Position numbers and translations under genes: made by a program
Part shown: piece by piece, positions 8,989-17,904 of the stretch
Layout: each line of letters opens with the position of its first letter
How positions within the stretch are numbered: the stretch's first letter is position 1
Assembly (NCBI RefSeq): GCF_020179605.1
Contig: NZ_JAINZO010000002.1
Location: 992,001-1,056,000 of the forward strand
Direction of reading: 5' to 3'
Source of the DNA: Geomonas agri
GTDB lineage: Bacteria > Desulfobacterota > Desulfuromonadia > Geobacterales > Geobacteraceae
DNA: 64,000 nt
Notes under the pieces: model-generated
What the model was told of the DNA's origin: nothing
What the model saw: only the letters and a program-made list of their open reading frames with translations
The model's database searches: none

Positions 8989-9982
8989 GGGCCTCGACGG
9001 CTGCTTCGTCCAGGGCGTTGGTGGTGCTGAACTCGCTCTCGCCGCCGTCGCAGGTCACCGCGATGGTCGCCGCGGCACCGGGCTCGGCCTTGGTGTAGCG
9101 CAGAAGGATCTGCGCGGCGCGCTCCAAAAGCTCCGGCGAACTCTCGCCCATGACCGCCGCCAGGGGGCTCTTGCCCTCCTTCCAGCGCAGGGCGGCCTCG
9201 CCGGCCTGGATGGCCCGTTCCAGCAGTTCGTTCTCGGCCTCGTTTCTCCCCATGACCACCTTGGTGCGGCGCCCGATCCTGAAGTGCCTGCCGAGCTTCA
9301 ACATCCGGAAGTCCCTGAGGTTCAGCTGGTCCGAATGGTCGAAGACGTCGCGGATCTTGCCCACGAAGGAGAGTTCGGTCAGCAGGCACCCCCCGGCCGG
9401 GCAGGGATAGTTCTTCACGTCCAGTTCCTCTGCCAGTTCGAACTGCTCCTTGCGGGAGCGACCCGAGATGGAAAGGAGCTTCTCGCGGTCCACCCACCCT
9501 TCCTGTTCCGGGATGGTGGGGTTGAAGTGTTTGGCGGAAAGGGGGCGCAGCAGCAGCCCTTCCAGGCCGCTCTCCCGCTCGATTATGCGCAGGGTGTCGC
9601 GGCGCTGGCTCATCGGGCGCTGTCCCAGCACCTCACCCGTGATCACGAAATCGGCCCCTGACTCCTCCATGTACTCCTTGGCCTTCTTCAAAAGGTAGAT
9701 GCGGCAGTCGATGCAGGGGTTCATCCCCTTGCCGTGGCCGTGCTTGGGGTTCCTGATGATCTCCAGGTAGTCGGCCCCCTTGTGCATTACCTTGATGGGG
9801 ATCTTGAATTCCTCCGCCACCCGCACCGCCTCCGACTTGCAGCCCGCGTTCTTGCCGGTGCAGGTGCAGAAGGGGGAGGTGAAGTTGAGCGCCTCTACGG
9901 CGATCCCCTGTTCGAGGAGCACCTTGACGGCGAGGGTGGAATCGAGTCCGCCCGAGAGCAGGGCGATGGCTTTTCTTTGCAT
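8978..9982 (-). CDS. PP-loop ATPase, tRNA thiolation-like (ThiI/MnmA-like with C-terminal NFACT-R-like region)
   Basis: Probable cytoplasmic tRNA-modifying enzyme that adenylates a uridine before sulfur transfer. The N-terminus has a PP-loop (ALLSGGLDST, residues 7-16), then cysteine pairs FCTCTGKNAGC, NPCIDCR and NYPCPAGGC that could carry persulfide or bind an Fe-S cluster or zinc. Blocks TGEVLGQRPMSQRRDTL and LLRPLSAKHF resemble ThiI/MnmA-type thiolases. The final 120 residues (LRDFRMLKLGRHFRIG to TKAEPGAAATIAV) resemble the RNA-binding NFACT-R_2 module. Such genes are often annotated tRNA (5-methylaminomethyl-2-thiouridylate) methyltransferase, a label that names the wrong reaction. The 334 residues start at an ATG behind AAGGAG. 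It is convergent with, and overlaps by 11 nt, the GGDEF gene. The exact tRNA position is not deducible. Confidence 0.82.
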   Translation of the reverse strand: MQRKAIALLSGGLDSTLAVKVLLEQGIAVEALNFTSPFCTCTGKNAGCKSEAVRVAEEFKIPIKVMHKGADYLEIIRNPKHGHGKGMNPCIDCRIYLLKKAKEYMEESGADFVITGEVLGQRPMSQRRDTLRIIERESGLEGLLLRPLSAKHFNPTIPEQEGWVDREKLLSISGRSRKEQFELAEELDVKNYPCPAGGCLLTELSFVGKIRDVFDHSDQLNLRDFRMLKLGRHFRIGRRTKVVMGRNEAENELLERAIQAGEAALRWKEGKSPLAAVMGESSPELLERAAQILLRYTKAEPGAAATIAVTCDGGESEFSTTNALDEAAVEALRL

Positions 9983-9992
9983 GCAAACTCCT

Positions 9993-10029
9993 TATTCAAT
10001 TGACAACTGGTAATTGGCAATTGACAATG
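9993..10029. repeat. Inverted copy of an AATTGTCAAT-type intergenic repeat
   Basis: CAATTGACAACTGGTAATT followed by GGCAATTGACAATG lies just upstream of the PP-loop gene. It is the reverse complement of the ATTGTCAATTGTCAAT-type units at 10190-10289. Confidence 0.6.
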
Positions 10030-10189
10030 TATGGTCGTTTTCTGTACTGATGGCAGTGACTTGCAACGCGACTGACAGATAAGCGGGAAGGGATCTGCGT
10101 TGAGGTTCTGCTTACGTCGAGGTTTCGCATCCGGGGCTTCGTTGCCTTTGGCAGAGCCGGCTATTGCCACTGGGCCTGCTGCCCATCGC

Positions 10190-10289
10190 ATTGTCAATTA
10201 GTCCACCGTCAATTGTCAATCGATTTGTCTGGTCGACCGTCGATTGCCAATTGATTCGTCTGCTCCATTGTCAATTGTCAATCGGGGCG
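10190..10289. repeat. Tandem array of about 31-bp repeats (ATTGTCAATTGTCAAT type)
   Basis: Two 31-bp units (10206-10236 and 10237-10267) both begin CCGTC, continue with a GATTG or AATTG core and end in GTCTG plus six bases; a third unit starts at 10268 and a partial one lies before 10206. The array sits in the 362-nt gap between the divergent PP-loop and PilB-like genes, about 55 nt before the latter, with an inverted relative on the other side. The 160 nt between the two arrays (10030-10189) hold no gene I can recognise. Confidence 0.7.
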
Positions 10290-10344
10290 TTTTCAGGTAC
10301 ATTTCCCCTGGCACGGCCATCTGCAGTATCCCGGAGGTTATGCA

Positions 10345-12003
10345 ATGAACGGGCTTGTCAAGGAAGGGTCCATCGGTGAGGTACTCTTCAAATCCCAGAT
10401 TATCACCGAGCACGAGTTGAGGGCCGCCCTCGAGGCGCAGAAGGTCTCGGGATGCCGGGTCGGCGAGGCGCTGGTCCGGATGGGGGTGGTCACCCAGGAG
10501 GACATCGACTGGGCACTCGCCAACCAGCTGAACATTCCCTACGTACGACTCAAGAAGGAAAACATCGACCCAGCTGCGGTGGAGAAGGTCCCGGGGCAAC
10601 TGGCCCGGCGCCACAGCCTGTGTCCGGTGGTCCTCATCGGCAGCGAGCTGTCGGTGGCCATGGCCGACCCGCTCAACAAGGAGGCCATCGAGGAACTCTC
10701 CCGCGTCTCCGGCTGCAACATCAACATCTCGGTGGGCCTGATCCGCGAGATCAGGGAGATGCACGAGATCCTGTACGGGCCGGACGTCACCCAGCCGGAG
10801 CTGGGCTTCATCTCCGGACAGTTCAGCGCCAACGTGCTCGCTGCGGTCAACGCCGACCTGACTGGCGCCATGCTCCTGAACCACCTGCTGTTGCGCGTGG
10901 TGCAGAAGAAGTTCTCCGGGATCGCCCTGCAGCCCTTGGGAGACCAGGTGCGCGTCGTGGTGCGCAGCGGTCACAAGAGCATCGAGCTGGGCAGGATCGC
11001 CATGACCCACTACCCCCGCCTCACTGAGCGTATCCGACGACTGTCGGGGCTCCCGACCGACGGAGAGGGGGCAGCTAGCGGTGTGATGAAGTTCCTCTTG
11101 CAGGGTAAGAAGATCCCCTTCCAGGCGTTTCTCATGGCAGGTGACGGCGGCGAGTACGTGACACTCAGGCTGCACACCGTGGCGCCCCAGTTGAATACCA
11201 TGGAGGACTTGGGGCTCACCACGCGCCAGCGCGACGACCTAGTCAGCCTCGCCGCCGCAAGGGACGGCCTGATCCTCTTCGCCGGGCGCTCCGCCGAGGA
11301 GCGCAGCCGGCTCATCGACCTGTTTCTCGATTCCTGCGACCATGCCGACCGTAACGTGCTGCTGATCGGCGAGCGGCTGGGCCGCGGCAAGAGCCGTTTC
11401 CCACGTCTTGCCAGCGTCCGTTGCAGTTGCGAGGACAACGCCACCGTCATCGGTGCGGCCATGGAGCACGACCCGGACATCCTGGTGATCGAAGACGTGA
11501 CCGACCTCTCCACCTTCGTCGCGGCGAGCAAGGCCGTTATGCGCGGCAAACTGGTGGTAGCGGGGATGTCGCACGCGAACAAGGGCGAGGTGCTCAAGCA
11601 GCTCATCTACCTGATCCAGAAGAACTACCTCATTCCCACCCACGTGAAGGGAGTGGTTTCCAGCCGTTGCGTGCTGCTGTTGTGCCCCGACTGCAAGGAG
11701 CGCTACACACCGGCGCCCGAGGAGCTGGCGGCACTCAGGCTGGTCCCCGGCGAGCGCGCCTATTACCGCCCGGCCGGTTGCCCCGCCTGCGATCAGACCG
11801 GGTACAGCGGCAAGAAATACCTTCTGGACGTGATCCGGTTCGACAAGGATCTCCTGGAGGCGTTGGAGATGATCCGCGACAGCGACGAGCTGGTGCGCTA
11901 CCTGAGGGAGAATGGCTTTAGGGGCATCGCGGAGGAGGGGGCGGAACTGCTGGAGCGGGGCGAGATCGCCCCGGGCGAGTACGTTGCCTCAATAATACTG
12001 TGA
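10345..12003 (+). CDS. PilB/GspE-like protein with degenerate ATPase site
   Basis: Has the architecture of a type IV pilus or type II secretion ATPase but lacks the key motifs. Residues about 5-150 are a complete GspE/PilB N-terminal (MshEN-like) domain (GEVLFKSQIITEHELRAAL, LNIPYVRLK), of the kind known to bind cyclic-di-GMP in some relatives. The ATPase core follows, but where Walker A GPTGSGKT should stand (about 312-320) there is FAGRSAEERSRL, and the Walker B region reads HDPDILVIEDVTDL instead of the usual VGEIRD form. The zinc motif is kept (CPDC about 447, CPAC about 479). Start ATG 10345 follows GGAGG. The gap to pilT is only 12 nt, so the two are probably one operon. I infer a non-hydrolysing regulatory partner of the pilus motor; it could also be a decaying copy, although the frame is intact. 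Confidence 0.8.
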   Translation: MNGLVKEGSIGEVLFKSQIITEHELRAALEAQKVSGCRVGEALVRMGVVTQEDIDWALANQLNIPYVRLKKENIDPAAVEKVPGQLARRHSLCPVVLIGSELSVAMADPLNKEAIEELSRVSGCNINISVGLIREIREMHEILYGPDVTQPELGFISGQFSANVLAAVNADLTGAMLLNHLLLRVVQKKFSGIALQPLGDQVRVVVRSGHKSIELGRIAMTHYPRLTERIRRLSGLPTDGEGAASGVMKFLLQGKKIPFQAFLMAGDGGEYVTLRLHTVAPQLNTMEDLGLTTRQRDDLVSLAAARDGLILFAGRSAEERSRLIDLFLDSCDHADRNVLLIGERLGRGKSRFPRLASVRCSCEDNATVIGAAMEHDPDILVIEDVTDLSTFVAASKAVMRGKLVVAGMSHANKGEVLKQLIYLIQKNYLIPTHVKGVVSSRCVLLLCPDCKERYTPAPEELAALRLVPGERAYYRPAGCPACDQTGYSGKKYLLDVIRFDKDLLEALEMIRDSDELVRYLRENGFRGIAEEGAELLERGEIAPGEYVASIIL

Positions 12004-12015
12004 TGGAGAGAAGAT

Positions 12016-13089
12016 ATGGCAAGGATTGATGCGCTGTTCAAGCTGCTAAACGACGCCGGAGCTTCCGATTTACACCTCTCTGCGGGCTCCCCGCCGATCT
12101 TCCGTTTGCGCGGCGAGATGGAGCGCCAGAACTTCAAGACTCTGACGCACGAGGAGCTGAAGGCGATCCTCTACGAGATACTGACCCCCAAGCAGCGCGA
12201 GCACTTCGAGGAGAAGCACGACCTCGACTTCGCCTACTCGGTGCCGGGGCTGGCGCGCTTCCGCGGCAACTACATGATGCAGCATCGCGGCATCGCAGCC
12301 GTGTTTCGTATCATCCCGAGCAAGATCCTGTCCGCCGACGACCTCGGTCTCCCCGAGGGGATCCGCAACATGACCAAGCTCAGGAAGGGGATGGTGCTGG
12401 TCACCGGCCCCACCGGGAGCGGCAAGTCGACCACGCTGGCCGCCATGATCGACCTGATCAACAGCACGCGGCGAGAGCACATCCTGACCCTCGAGGATCC
12501 GCTGGAATTCATCCACGAGAACAAGATGTCGCTGTTCAACCAGCGCCAAATCGGCGAGCATTCCGAGAGCTTCGCCAGTGCGCTCAGAGCGGCACTCAGG
12601 GAGGACCCGGACGTCATCCTGGTAGGCGAGATGCGCGACCTGGAGACCATCAGCCTCGCCATGAGCGCCGCCGAGACCGGTCACCTGGTCTTCGGTACCC
12701 TGCACACGAGTTCCGCCGCGAAGACCGTGGATCGCATCATCGACGTCTTTCCCAAGGACGCGCAGGAGCAGGTGCGGGCCATCCTTTCTGAATCCCTGAG
12801 AGGAGTGGTGTGCCAGCAGCTTCTGAAGACGGCCGACGGCAAGGGGCGTGCGGCGGCGCAGGAGATCATGGTCTGGAACCCGGCCATCGGCAACCTGATC
12901 CGCGAGGCCAAGACCTTCCAGATCCCGTCCATCATGCAGACCGGCAGAAAGGACGGCATGCAGCTCATGGATCAGCACATCCTGGATCTGTTAAAGACCA
13001 AGAAGGTGTCCCCCGAGGAGGCCTACCGCTGCTGCCAGGACAAGCGGCAGTTCGAGCAGTACCTCACCGCGCCACCGCAGGAGCATTAA
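12016..13089 (+). CDS. pilT: Type IV pilus retraction ATPase PilT
   Basis: Hexameric cytoplasmic motor that depolymerises type IV pili for twitching and retraction. All catalytic elements are visible: N-terminal PAS-like domain (SDLHLSAGSPPIFRLRG), Walker A GPTGSGKST (131-139), Asp box ILTLEDPLEF, Walker B DPDVILVGEMRD, His box TGHLVFGTLHTSSAAKT and the PilT-specific AIGNLIRE retraction motif. The 357 residues fit the family (about 345-375). ATG 12016 follows GGAGAG. It lies 12 nt after the PilB-like gene with the lost Walker A, suggesting that the neighbour tunes this motor. A clear terminator follows. Geobacter genomes usually carry several pilT copies; which paralogue this is cannot be told here. 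Confidence 0.95.
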   Translation: MARIDALFKLLNDAGASDLHLSAGSPPIFRLRGEMERQNFKTLTHEELKAILYEILTPKQREHFEEKHDLDFAYSVPGLARFRGNYMMQHRGIAAVFRIIPSKILSADDLGLPEGIRNMTKLRKGMVLVTGPTGSGKSTTLAAMIDLINSTRREHILTLEDPLEFIHENKMSLFNQRQIGEHSESFASALRAALREDPDVILVGEMRDLETISLAMSAAETGHLVFGTLHTSSAAKTVDRIIDVFPKDAQEQVRAILSESLRGVVCQQLLKTADGKGRAAAQEIMVWNPAIGNLIREAKTFQIPSIMQTGRKDGMQLMDQHILDLLKTKKVSPEEAYRCCQDKRQFEQYLTAPPQEH

Positions 13090-13112
13090 GAAGCAAAAAG
13101 CGAAAATCATTG

Positions 13113-13144
13113 GCCACGCTTGGGTCCGCAAGCGTGGCTTTTGT
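13113..13144 (+). terminator. Rho-independent terminator after pilT
   Basis: Nine-bp stem GCCACGCTT/AAGCGTGGC with an 8-nt loop, followed by TTTTGTTT. It ends the PilB-like/pilT transcript and separates it from the convergent chemoreceptor gene. Confidence 0.85.
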
Positions 13145-13160
13145 TTCTGGTTTCTGAATT

Positions 13161-14810
13161 TTAAAGCCGGAACTGGCGCACCAGCTGCTGCAGCTGCTCC
13201 GCGTTGCGGTTCAACTGCTCTGCCGCGTTCACCGAATCCTGCGCTCCCCGCGACGTTTCCTGCACCACCAGGGTGATCTGCTGCATGCTGTCGGCGATCT
13301 CCTCGTTGGTCGCGCTCTGCTCCTCGGCCGCGACGGCGATCTGCTGCACCTGTAGCGCCACTGAACTCACCTGCTCCAGGATCGCGCGCAGCGCCCCCCC
13401 CGATCCCGACGCCTCCACGGTACCCGCCTCCACCTGCCGCACCCCCTGCTCCATCGCCTCGACCGCCTCCCTGGTCTCCCGCTGGATCGCCTTTATCAAA
13501 TCGCCGGTCTCGTGGGTCGCCTTGGTGGTCCGCTCGGCCAGGGCCCGCACCTCGTCCGCCACGACCGCGAAGCCGCGCCCCTGGTCACCGGCGCGCGCCG
13601 CCTCGATAGCGGCATTGAGCGCCAGGAGGTTGGTCTGGTCGGCGATGTCCTCGATGGTTCCGATGATGGCCCCGATCTGGTCCGAGCGCTGCCCGAGGCT
13701 CTCCACGGTACGCGCACTCTCCTGCACCTTGGCAGCGATCTGCGCCATCACGGTCACTGTCTTTTCAACTACGGCTGCCCCGGTCTGAGCCGCCACCGCG
13801 GCGTTGTGAGCCCCTTCCGCTGCTAGCTGCGAGTTGGAGGCGATCTCGCCTGAGGTGGCCGACATCTCCTCGCCGGCGCTGGCGACAGCACCGGTTTGAG
13901 CGGCCACGCGCTCGGCGCCTCCAGCGATGCCTTCGGCGGTATGGTGCAGCTGGGCGGCTGCGGCGGCCACCTGTGCTGCATGGTCGGCGACCTCTCCGAT
14001 GATGCGGCGCAGGTTCTGCGCCATGGTCTGCACGGCGGCAGTCAACTCGCCGGTCTCGTCCCGCGAGGTCACCGACACCTCACAGCCAAGGTCGCCATTG
14101 GCGATGCTTTGAGCCACCGACACCAGCTTTTCCAGCGGCTTCGTGATAGAGCGCGCCGCCACAAAACCCAGCAGCCAGGCCACCGCGGCGGCAATTAACG
14201 CCAGCACCAGGACGCTTACCTTCAGCCGGTGGCTGGTCGCGACCGCCTGCTCCGTTGTCGCGGTCATCTCCTTTTCCATGTTTTCGACGAAGCGGCCGAT
14301 CTGTTCCTCCGAGTGGTGCGTCGCGGCTTTGTACTCTTCGATCGCCTTGTTGGCATCCTGAGGCGTGGTGATTGCTCCCTTTTCCACGCGTCCGGCGACG
14401 GCCCGGAACCCTGCCACGTAGGCATCGATCTCGCTTCGAATGGCTGTGAGGCATTCGCGGTCCCGCGCGGCGTTGGGGTAGCCGGGGGTGGAGACGAGCT
14501 TCAGAGAGGAATCCACCAGCTGGTTCAGTTGTTCCAGCGTGGCGTCCCATTTCTTCCGGTACCCGGCCATCTTGGCGGGGTCGCCCATGTTCAGGAAGAA
14601 GTCCTTCTCGTAGCGCCGCATCATGTTGACGCGGGCCAGGGCCATCTGCGAGTTGTCCTGAAGTGTGCCGCGGTTACCGACAAGGTCGTTCAGGTGGGAC
14701 TGCATTCTGCCCATGCCCCAGTAGCTCGCAACACCAATGAGCACGATGAACAAAAGCACTGTGTTGAACAGAATGAAAAGGCGGGTGCCTATCTTCAGGT
14801 TGCCTAGCAT
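13161..14810 (-). CDS. Methyl-accepting chemotaxis protein (four-helix-bundle sensor)
   Basis: Inner-membrane chemoreceptor that controls CheA. The start is ATG at 14810 (protein begins [12 protein letters not shown]), seven bases after GGAGG; the frame runs 168 nt further without a convincing start. Domains of the 549 residues: membrane segment about 8-33, periplasmic 4HB/TarH-like sensor about 35-190, second membrane segment about 193-215, HAMP about 215-270, then the coiled-coil signalling domain with the conserved hairpin [20 protein letters not shown] and [16 protein letters not shown]. It ends at QLVRQFRL, with no CheR-docking pentapeptide. It is one of three chemoreceptors in the window; none is next to a che operon here. 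Confidence 0.93.
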   Translation of the reverse strand: MLGNLKIGTRLFILFNTVLLFIVLIGVASYWGMGRMQSHLNDLVGNRGTLQDNSQMALARVNMMRRYEKDFFLNMGDPAKMAGYRKKWDATLEQLNQLVDSSLKLVSTPGYPNAARDRECLTAIRSEIDAYVAGFRAVAGRVEKGAITTPQDANKAIEEYKAATHHSEEQIGRFVENMEKEMTATTEQAVATSHRLKVSVLVLALIAAAVAWLLGFVAARSITKPLEKLVSVAQSIANGDLGCEVSVTSRDETGELTAAVQTMAQNLRRIIGEVADHAAQVAAAAAQLHHTAEGIAGGAERVAAQTGAVASAGEEMSATSGEIASNSQLAAEGAHNAAVAAQTGAAVVEKTVTVMAQIAAKVQESARTVESLGQRSDQIGAIIGTIEDIADQTNLLALNAAIEAARAGDQGRGFAVVADEVRALAERTTKATHETGDLIKAIQRETREAVEAMEQGVRQVEAGTVEASGSGGALRAILEQVSSVALQVQQIAVAAEEQSATNEEIADSMQQITLVVQETSRGAQDSVNAAEQLNRNAEQLQQLVRQFRL

Positions 14811-15039
14811 CAATGAACCTCCGGGGCAATTTTCCGCGATAACTCGGTAAGTTACCGGCGTGGTGGCCTTATCGCCAGCTTCGCCGCGAACTTTACCTTC
14901 CTGATCGGGATTTAACATTATTTTGTTTACACATCGAGGCAAATGGTTTTGGGGTTCCGTAAAAACTGTTGCCGCCACGAGTGAAGAGTTGTATTAAGGG
15001 GCGTGCGGCAGAGCCGCCATGCTCATGAGGGGGGAGTGG

Positions 15040-16209
15040 ATGAAGTTTCCCGTTTCGGAACTGATAGAGAGGGTCCACCCGCCGCCGATCTCGGAGGTGA
15101 AGGGATGGCTGGCGGCCGCCAACCCGAAGCTTGCACTGATCGACCTGTGCCAGGCGATCCCGGATTACCCGCCCCCGCCCGAACTGATCGACCACCTTGA
15201 ACAGGTGATGCGCGACCCGCTCACCTCACGCTACAGCATCGACGAGGGGCTCCCCGAGGTGCGCGAGGCGGTCTGCCGCGGCTACCGACGGCTCTACGAC
15301 GCCTGCATCGACCCATCCCAGATCTGCCTCACTATCGGGGCCAGCCAGGCGCTCTGGCTCGCCATGGTGACCCTCTGCCGAGCCGGCGACGAAGTCATCG
15401 TGCAGCTCCCCGCCTACTTTGACCACCCTATGGCGCTCGCCGTCCTCGGCATCCGCTGCGTGTTCGCACCCTTCGACGAATCGACCGGAGGCTTGCCCGA
15501 CGTCGCGGCCATCGCCGGGCTGATCACGGACAAGACGCGCGCCATCCTCCTGGTTACCCCCAGTAACCCCACCGGCGCCGTTATCCCGCCCGAGACCATC
15601 AACGAACTCCACCAGTTGGCCCGGCGCCACAACGTGGCGCTGGTGCTGGACGAGACCTACAACAGTTTCATCACCGGCGGCGTCCGTCCCCACGACCTGT
15701 TTCGGGATCCTTGTTGGGGCGACCACTTCGTTCACATCGCCTCCTTTGGCAAGACCTTCGCGCTCACCGGCTACCGCGCCGGGATGTTGGCCGCATCAAG
15801 CACGTTCATCGAGCATGCCCTCAAGGCGCAGGACACCATGGCGGTCTGCCAGCCCCGGGTCACCCAGCACGCGGTGCAGTACGGTCTGGACCATCTTTCC
15901 GAGTGGGTGGCACAAAACCGGGTCATGATGGAGCGGCGCCACGAGGTGTTCCGGGGCGAGATGACCAAGCCCGGCAACCCGTTCCGGCTAGTGGCGAGCG
16001 GTCCCTTCTTTGGGTGGGTGGCGCATCCTTGTGCGGGGCGGACGGGACGGGAGGTGGCAAAGCGGCTGGTTGAGGAGTCGGGGATGCTGCTTCTTCCCGG
16101 CGAGGTGTTCGGGCCGGGGTTGGAGGGGTACCTGAGGCTGGCCTTCGGGAACATCAAGGAGGAAGTCATCCCCGAGGCGGTGCAGCGGTTCCGGGACTTC
16201 AAAAGTTGA
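15040..16209 (+). CDS. PLP-dependent aminotransferase, class I/II
   Basis: Cytoplasmic fold-type I aminotransferase; substrate unknown. Visible family blocks: substrate-loop YSIDEGLPEVREAV, LTIGASQALWLAM, the Asn of TPSNPTGAVIPP, the Asp/Tyr of LDETYNSFI, the Schiff-base Lys in SFGKTFALTGYRAGM and the C-terminal Arg in LRLAFGN. The N-terminus (CQAIPDYPPPPELIDHL) is typical of AspC/ArAT-like enzymes acting on aspartate, aromatic or methionine-type substrates. Start ATG 15040 follows a GGGGGAG ribosome binding site; an in-frame ATG at 15019 has none. It encodes 389 residues, a normal length. It is transcribed alone, divergent from the chemoreceptor upstream and convergent with the hydrolase downstream. 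Confidence 0.88.
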   Translation: MKFPVSELIERVHPPPISEVKGWLAAANPKLALIDLCQAIPDYPPPPELIDHLEQVMRDPLTSRYSIDEGLPEVREAVCRGYRRLYDACIDPSQICLTIGASQALWLAMVTLCRAGDEVIVQLPAYFDHPMALAVLGIRCVFAPFDESTGGLPDVAAIAGLITDKTRAILLVTPSNPTGAVIPPETINELHQLARRHNVALVLDETYNSFITGGVRPHDLFRDPCWGDHFVHIASFGKTFALTGYRAGMLAASSTFIEHALKAQDTMAVCQPRVTQHAVQYGLDHLSEWVAQNRVMMERRHEVFRGEMTKPGNPFRLVASGPFFGWVAHPCAGRTGREVAKRLVEESGMLLLPGEVFGPGLEGYLRLAFGNIKEEVIPEAVQRFRDFKS

Positions 16210-16334
16210 CAACCAAAAAACCATTCACAAGGAGGAAATCTGAGAACGTCAAAGAAGGGGTGCAAAAAAATCGTCTTTCTCCTGCCTTTGGTTTCTCAGA
16301 AGTCCTCAGAAGTCCCCCTTGGTAATGGTTTGGC

Positions 16335-17174
16335 TTAAAGTGCTTCCTGCAGGAAATCGATCAGCCCATCGTTGACCTCCTCTGCGTGGGTCCAGTTGAG
16401 GCCGTGCGGGGCGCCGGCGACGACGATGAGACGGCTTCCCTCGATCGCTTCGTGGGTCCGGCTCCCGGTGGCGGCGAAGGGGAGGATCCGGTCATCGTCG
16501 CCGTGCATGACCAGGGTCGGGATCTTGATGCTCAACAGGTCCTCCCGGAAATCGGTGAGCCAGGAATGCACGCACGAGAGCGTCGCGATGGGCGAGGCCA
16601 TGGCCGCGATGCTCCAGCTAAGCCTAAGCACCTCTTCGCTCACCTTCTTCCCCCCAAACGCATGCACGTTGTAGAAGTTACCGAGAAAGCTGGTCAAAAA
16701 AGAGAGCCGGTCGCTCCTTATTCCCTGCCGGATCCCCTGGAAGATGTCGCTGTCCAGCCCCGCCGGATTGTCCGGCCGCTTCAGCAGGAACGGCGTCACC
16801 GCCGCCATAAACACCGCCTTCTGGATGCGCTCGGAACCATAGCGTCCCAGGTAGCGCGCCACCTCGCCGCCTCCCATCGAGAATCCCACCAACACCGCGT
16901 CGCGCAGGTCCAGTGCATTCAAAAGGGCGTTCAGGTCGGCCGCCAGTGTGTCGTAGTCGTAGCCGGTCGACGGCCGCCCCGACTGCCCAAAGCCGCGCCG
17001 GTCGTAGGTCACCACCCGATATCCCGCCCCCAGCAGCGCGGGCACCTGCCGCTCCCACGACCTGCCGCTGAGCGGCCAGCCGTGGATCAGCACCACCGGC
17101 TGCCCGTCTCCCAAATCCTCGTAATAAAGGTCGATGTTGCAGGAATTCTCCTTCCCCACGGTGATGTAGCTCAT
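16335..17174 (-). CDS. Alpha/beta hydrolase (non-haem chloroperoxidase/esterase-like)
   Basis: Probable cytoplasmic serine hydrolase. 279 residues starting MSYITVGKENS at ATG 17174, five bases after GAGGAGG; the longer frame upstream is not supported. Visible: oxyanion HGWPLSGRSW, DRRGFGQSGRP, the nucleophile elbow GFSMGGGE, acid region MHGDDDRILP and the catalytic His in APHGLNWTH. This arrangement is that of cofactor-free haloperoxidases and esterases; natural substrates of such proteins are rarely known, and halogenation in vitro is usually a side activity. It is convergent with the aminotransferase. The 125 nt between them hold no clear terminator. Confidence 0.85.
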   Translation of the reverse strand: MSYITVGKENSCNIDLYYEDLGDGQPVVLIHGWPLSGRSWERQVPALLGAGYRVVTYDRRGFGQSGRPSTGYDYDTLAADLNALLNALDLRDAVLVGFSMGGGEVARYLGRYGSERIQKAVFMAAVTPFLLKRPDNPAGLDSDIFQGIRQGIRSDRLSFLTSFLGNFYNVHAFGGKKVSEEVLRLSWSIAAMASPIATLSCVHSWLTDFREDLLSIKIPTLVMHGDDDRILPFAATGSRTHEAIEGSRLIVVAGAPHGLNWTHAEEVNDGLIDFLQEAL

Positions 17175-17537
17175 CGGTACCTCCTCACGTTCCTCACCCT
17201 CTCGAGTGGTTAGGCAGCGGTTATCCGGCGCCGGGTCCGGCGCAAGTTGTTCAGATACAACATTTCCTGGACAAGTCAAACGAACCACTGAACCGTCCCG
17301 GTGCCGCTCGTGGTGATCCGTGGCACAAGACCGATCCGCTGCAATGTGAAGGGGTGCAAAAAAGCATCAACTTGTATCCAAACGTATACCGCGCCAGCAA
17401 ATCCATGACTGGAGCGGCTTCGCGTTTACTTAACCTTATAAAGAGCCTCCAACTCGCGACAGCCGTCACTGGCCCAGCTTCCGTCTCCTCCAGTCGTAAC
17501 TATCGGAATATTAGTCGAAAATTTTTTTTATGACTTG

Positions 17538-17553
17538 TGGCACGGTCCCTGTA
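17538..17553 (+). promoter_or_regulatory. Weak sigma-54-like element upstream of the multicopper oxidase cluster
   Basis: The 470-nt gap before the small secreted gene holds no coding sequence I can support. In it, TGGCACGGTCCCTGTA matches the sigma-54 -24 box fully, but the -12 box has GT instead of the near-invariant GC at the right spacing. It lies about 90 nt before the ATG at 17645. It could be coincidental. Confidence 0.3.
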
Positions 17554-17644
17554 ATTACTTGGGCATTGGTTCCACCAGAATGGACTAGACCTGTAATCGA
17601 AAACGGTGATGTGACAACTACTGGGCGTAAAGGAGGATACGGTT

Positions 17645-17863
17645 ATGAGGCGATTAATGACAATGACAGCGGGGCTGATACTGACCCTGGCGTTGGCGGT
17701 AGCCGCGAACGCTGCCCCGGCCGGGAAGGGAGCGGCTCCCAAGACAGCGAAGGGCATCCAGAATGCCAAGAAGGTTGCGCAAGCGAAGATGGAACGAAGC
17801 AAGAAGATGCAGGACTTGGAAAAGAAAGGACACGCCAAGAGACAACAGGCAATGAAGAAGTAA
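17645..17863 (+). CDS. Small exported basic protein upstream of the multicopper oxidase
   Basis: A 72-residue protein with a clear signal peptide (about residues 1-23, ending VAANAA) and a mature part of about 49 residues that is very rich in Lys, Ala and Gln (KKVAQAKMERSKKMQDLEKK), probably a single charged helix. ATG 17645 follows AAAGGAGG at a good distance. It lies 41 nt before the large multicopper oxidase gene and is probably co-transcribed with it. I do not recognise a family. A role as a periplasmic chaperone or partner of the oxidase is only a guess from position. Confidence 0.7.
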   Translation: MRRLMTMTAGLILTLALAVAANAAPAGKGAAPKTAKGIQNAKKVAQAKMERSKKMQDLEKKGHAKRQQAMKK

Positions 17864-17904
17864 ACCAGCAAAGAAACGACCTTGATATGTAAAAGGAGGA
17901 AGTT

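Noticed and set aside
17300-17330. TGGCAC element as a sigma-54 promoter (near 17321)
   Set aside because: The GC of the -12 box is not at the required spacing.
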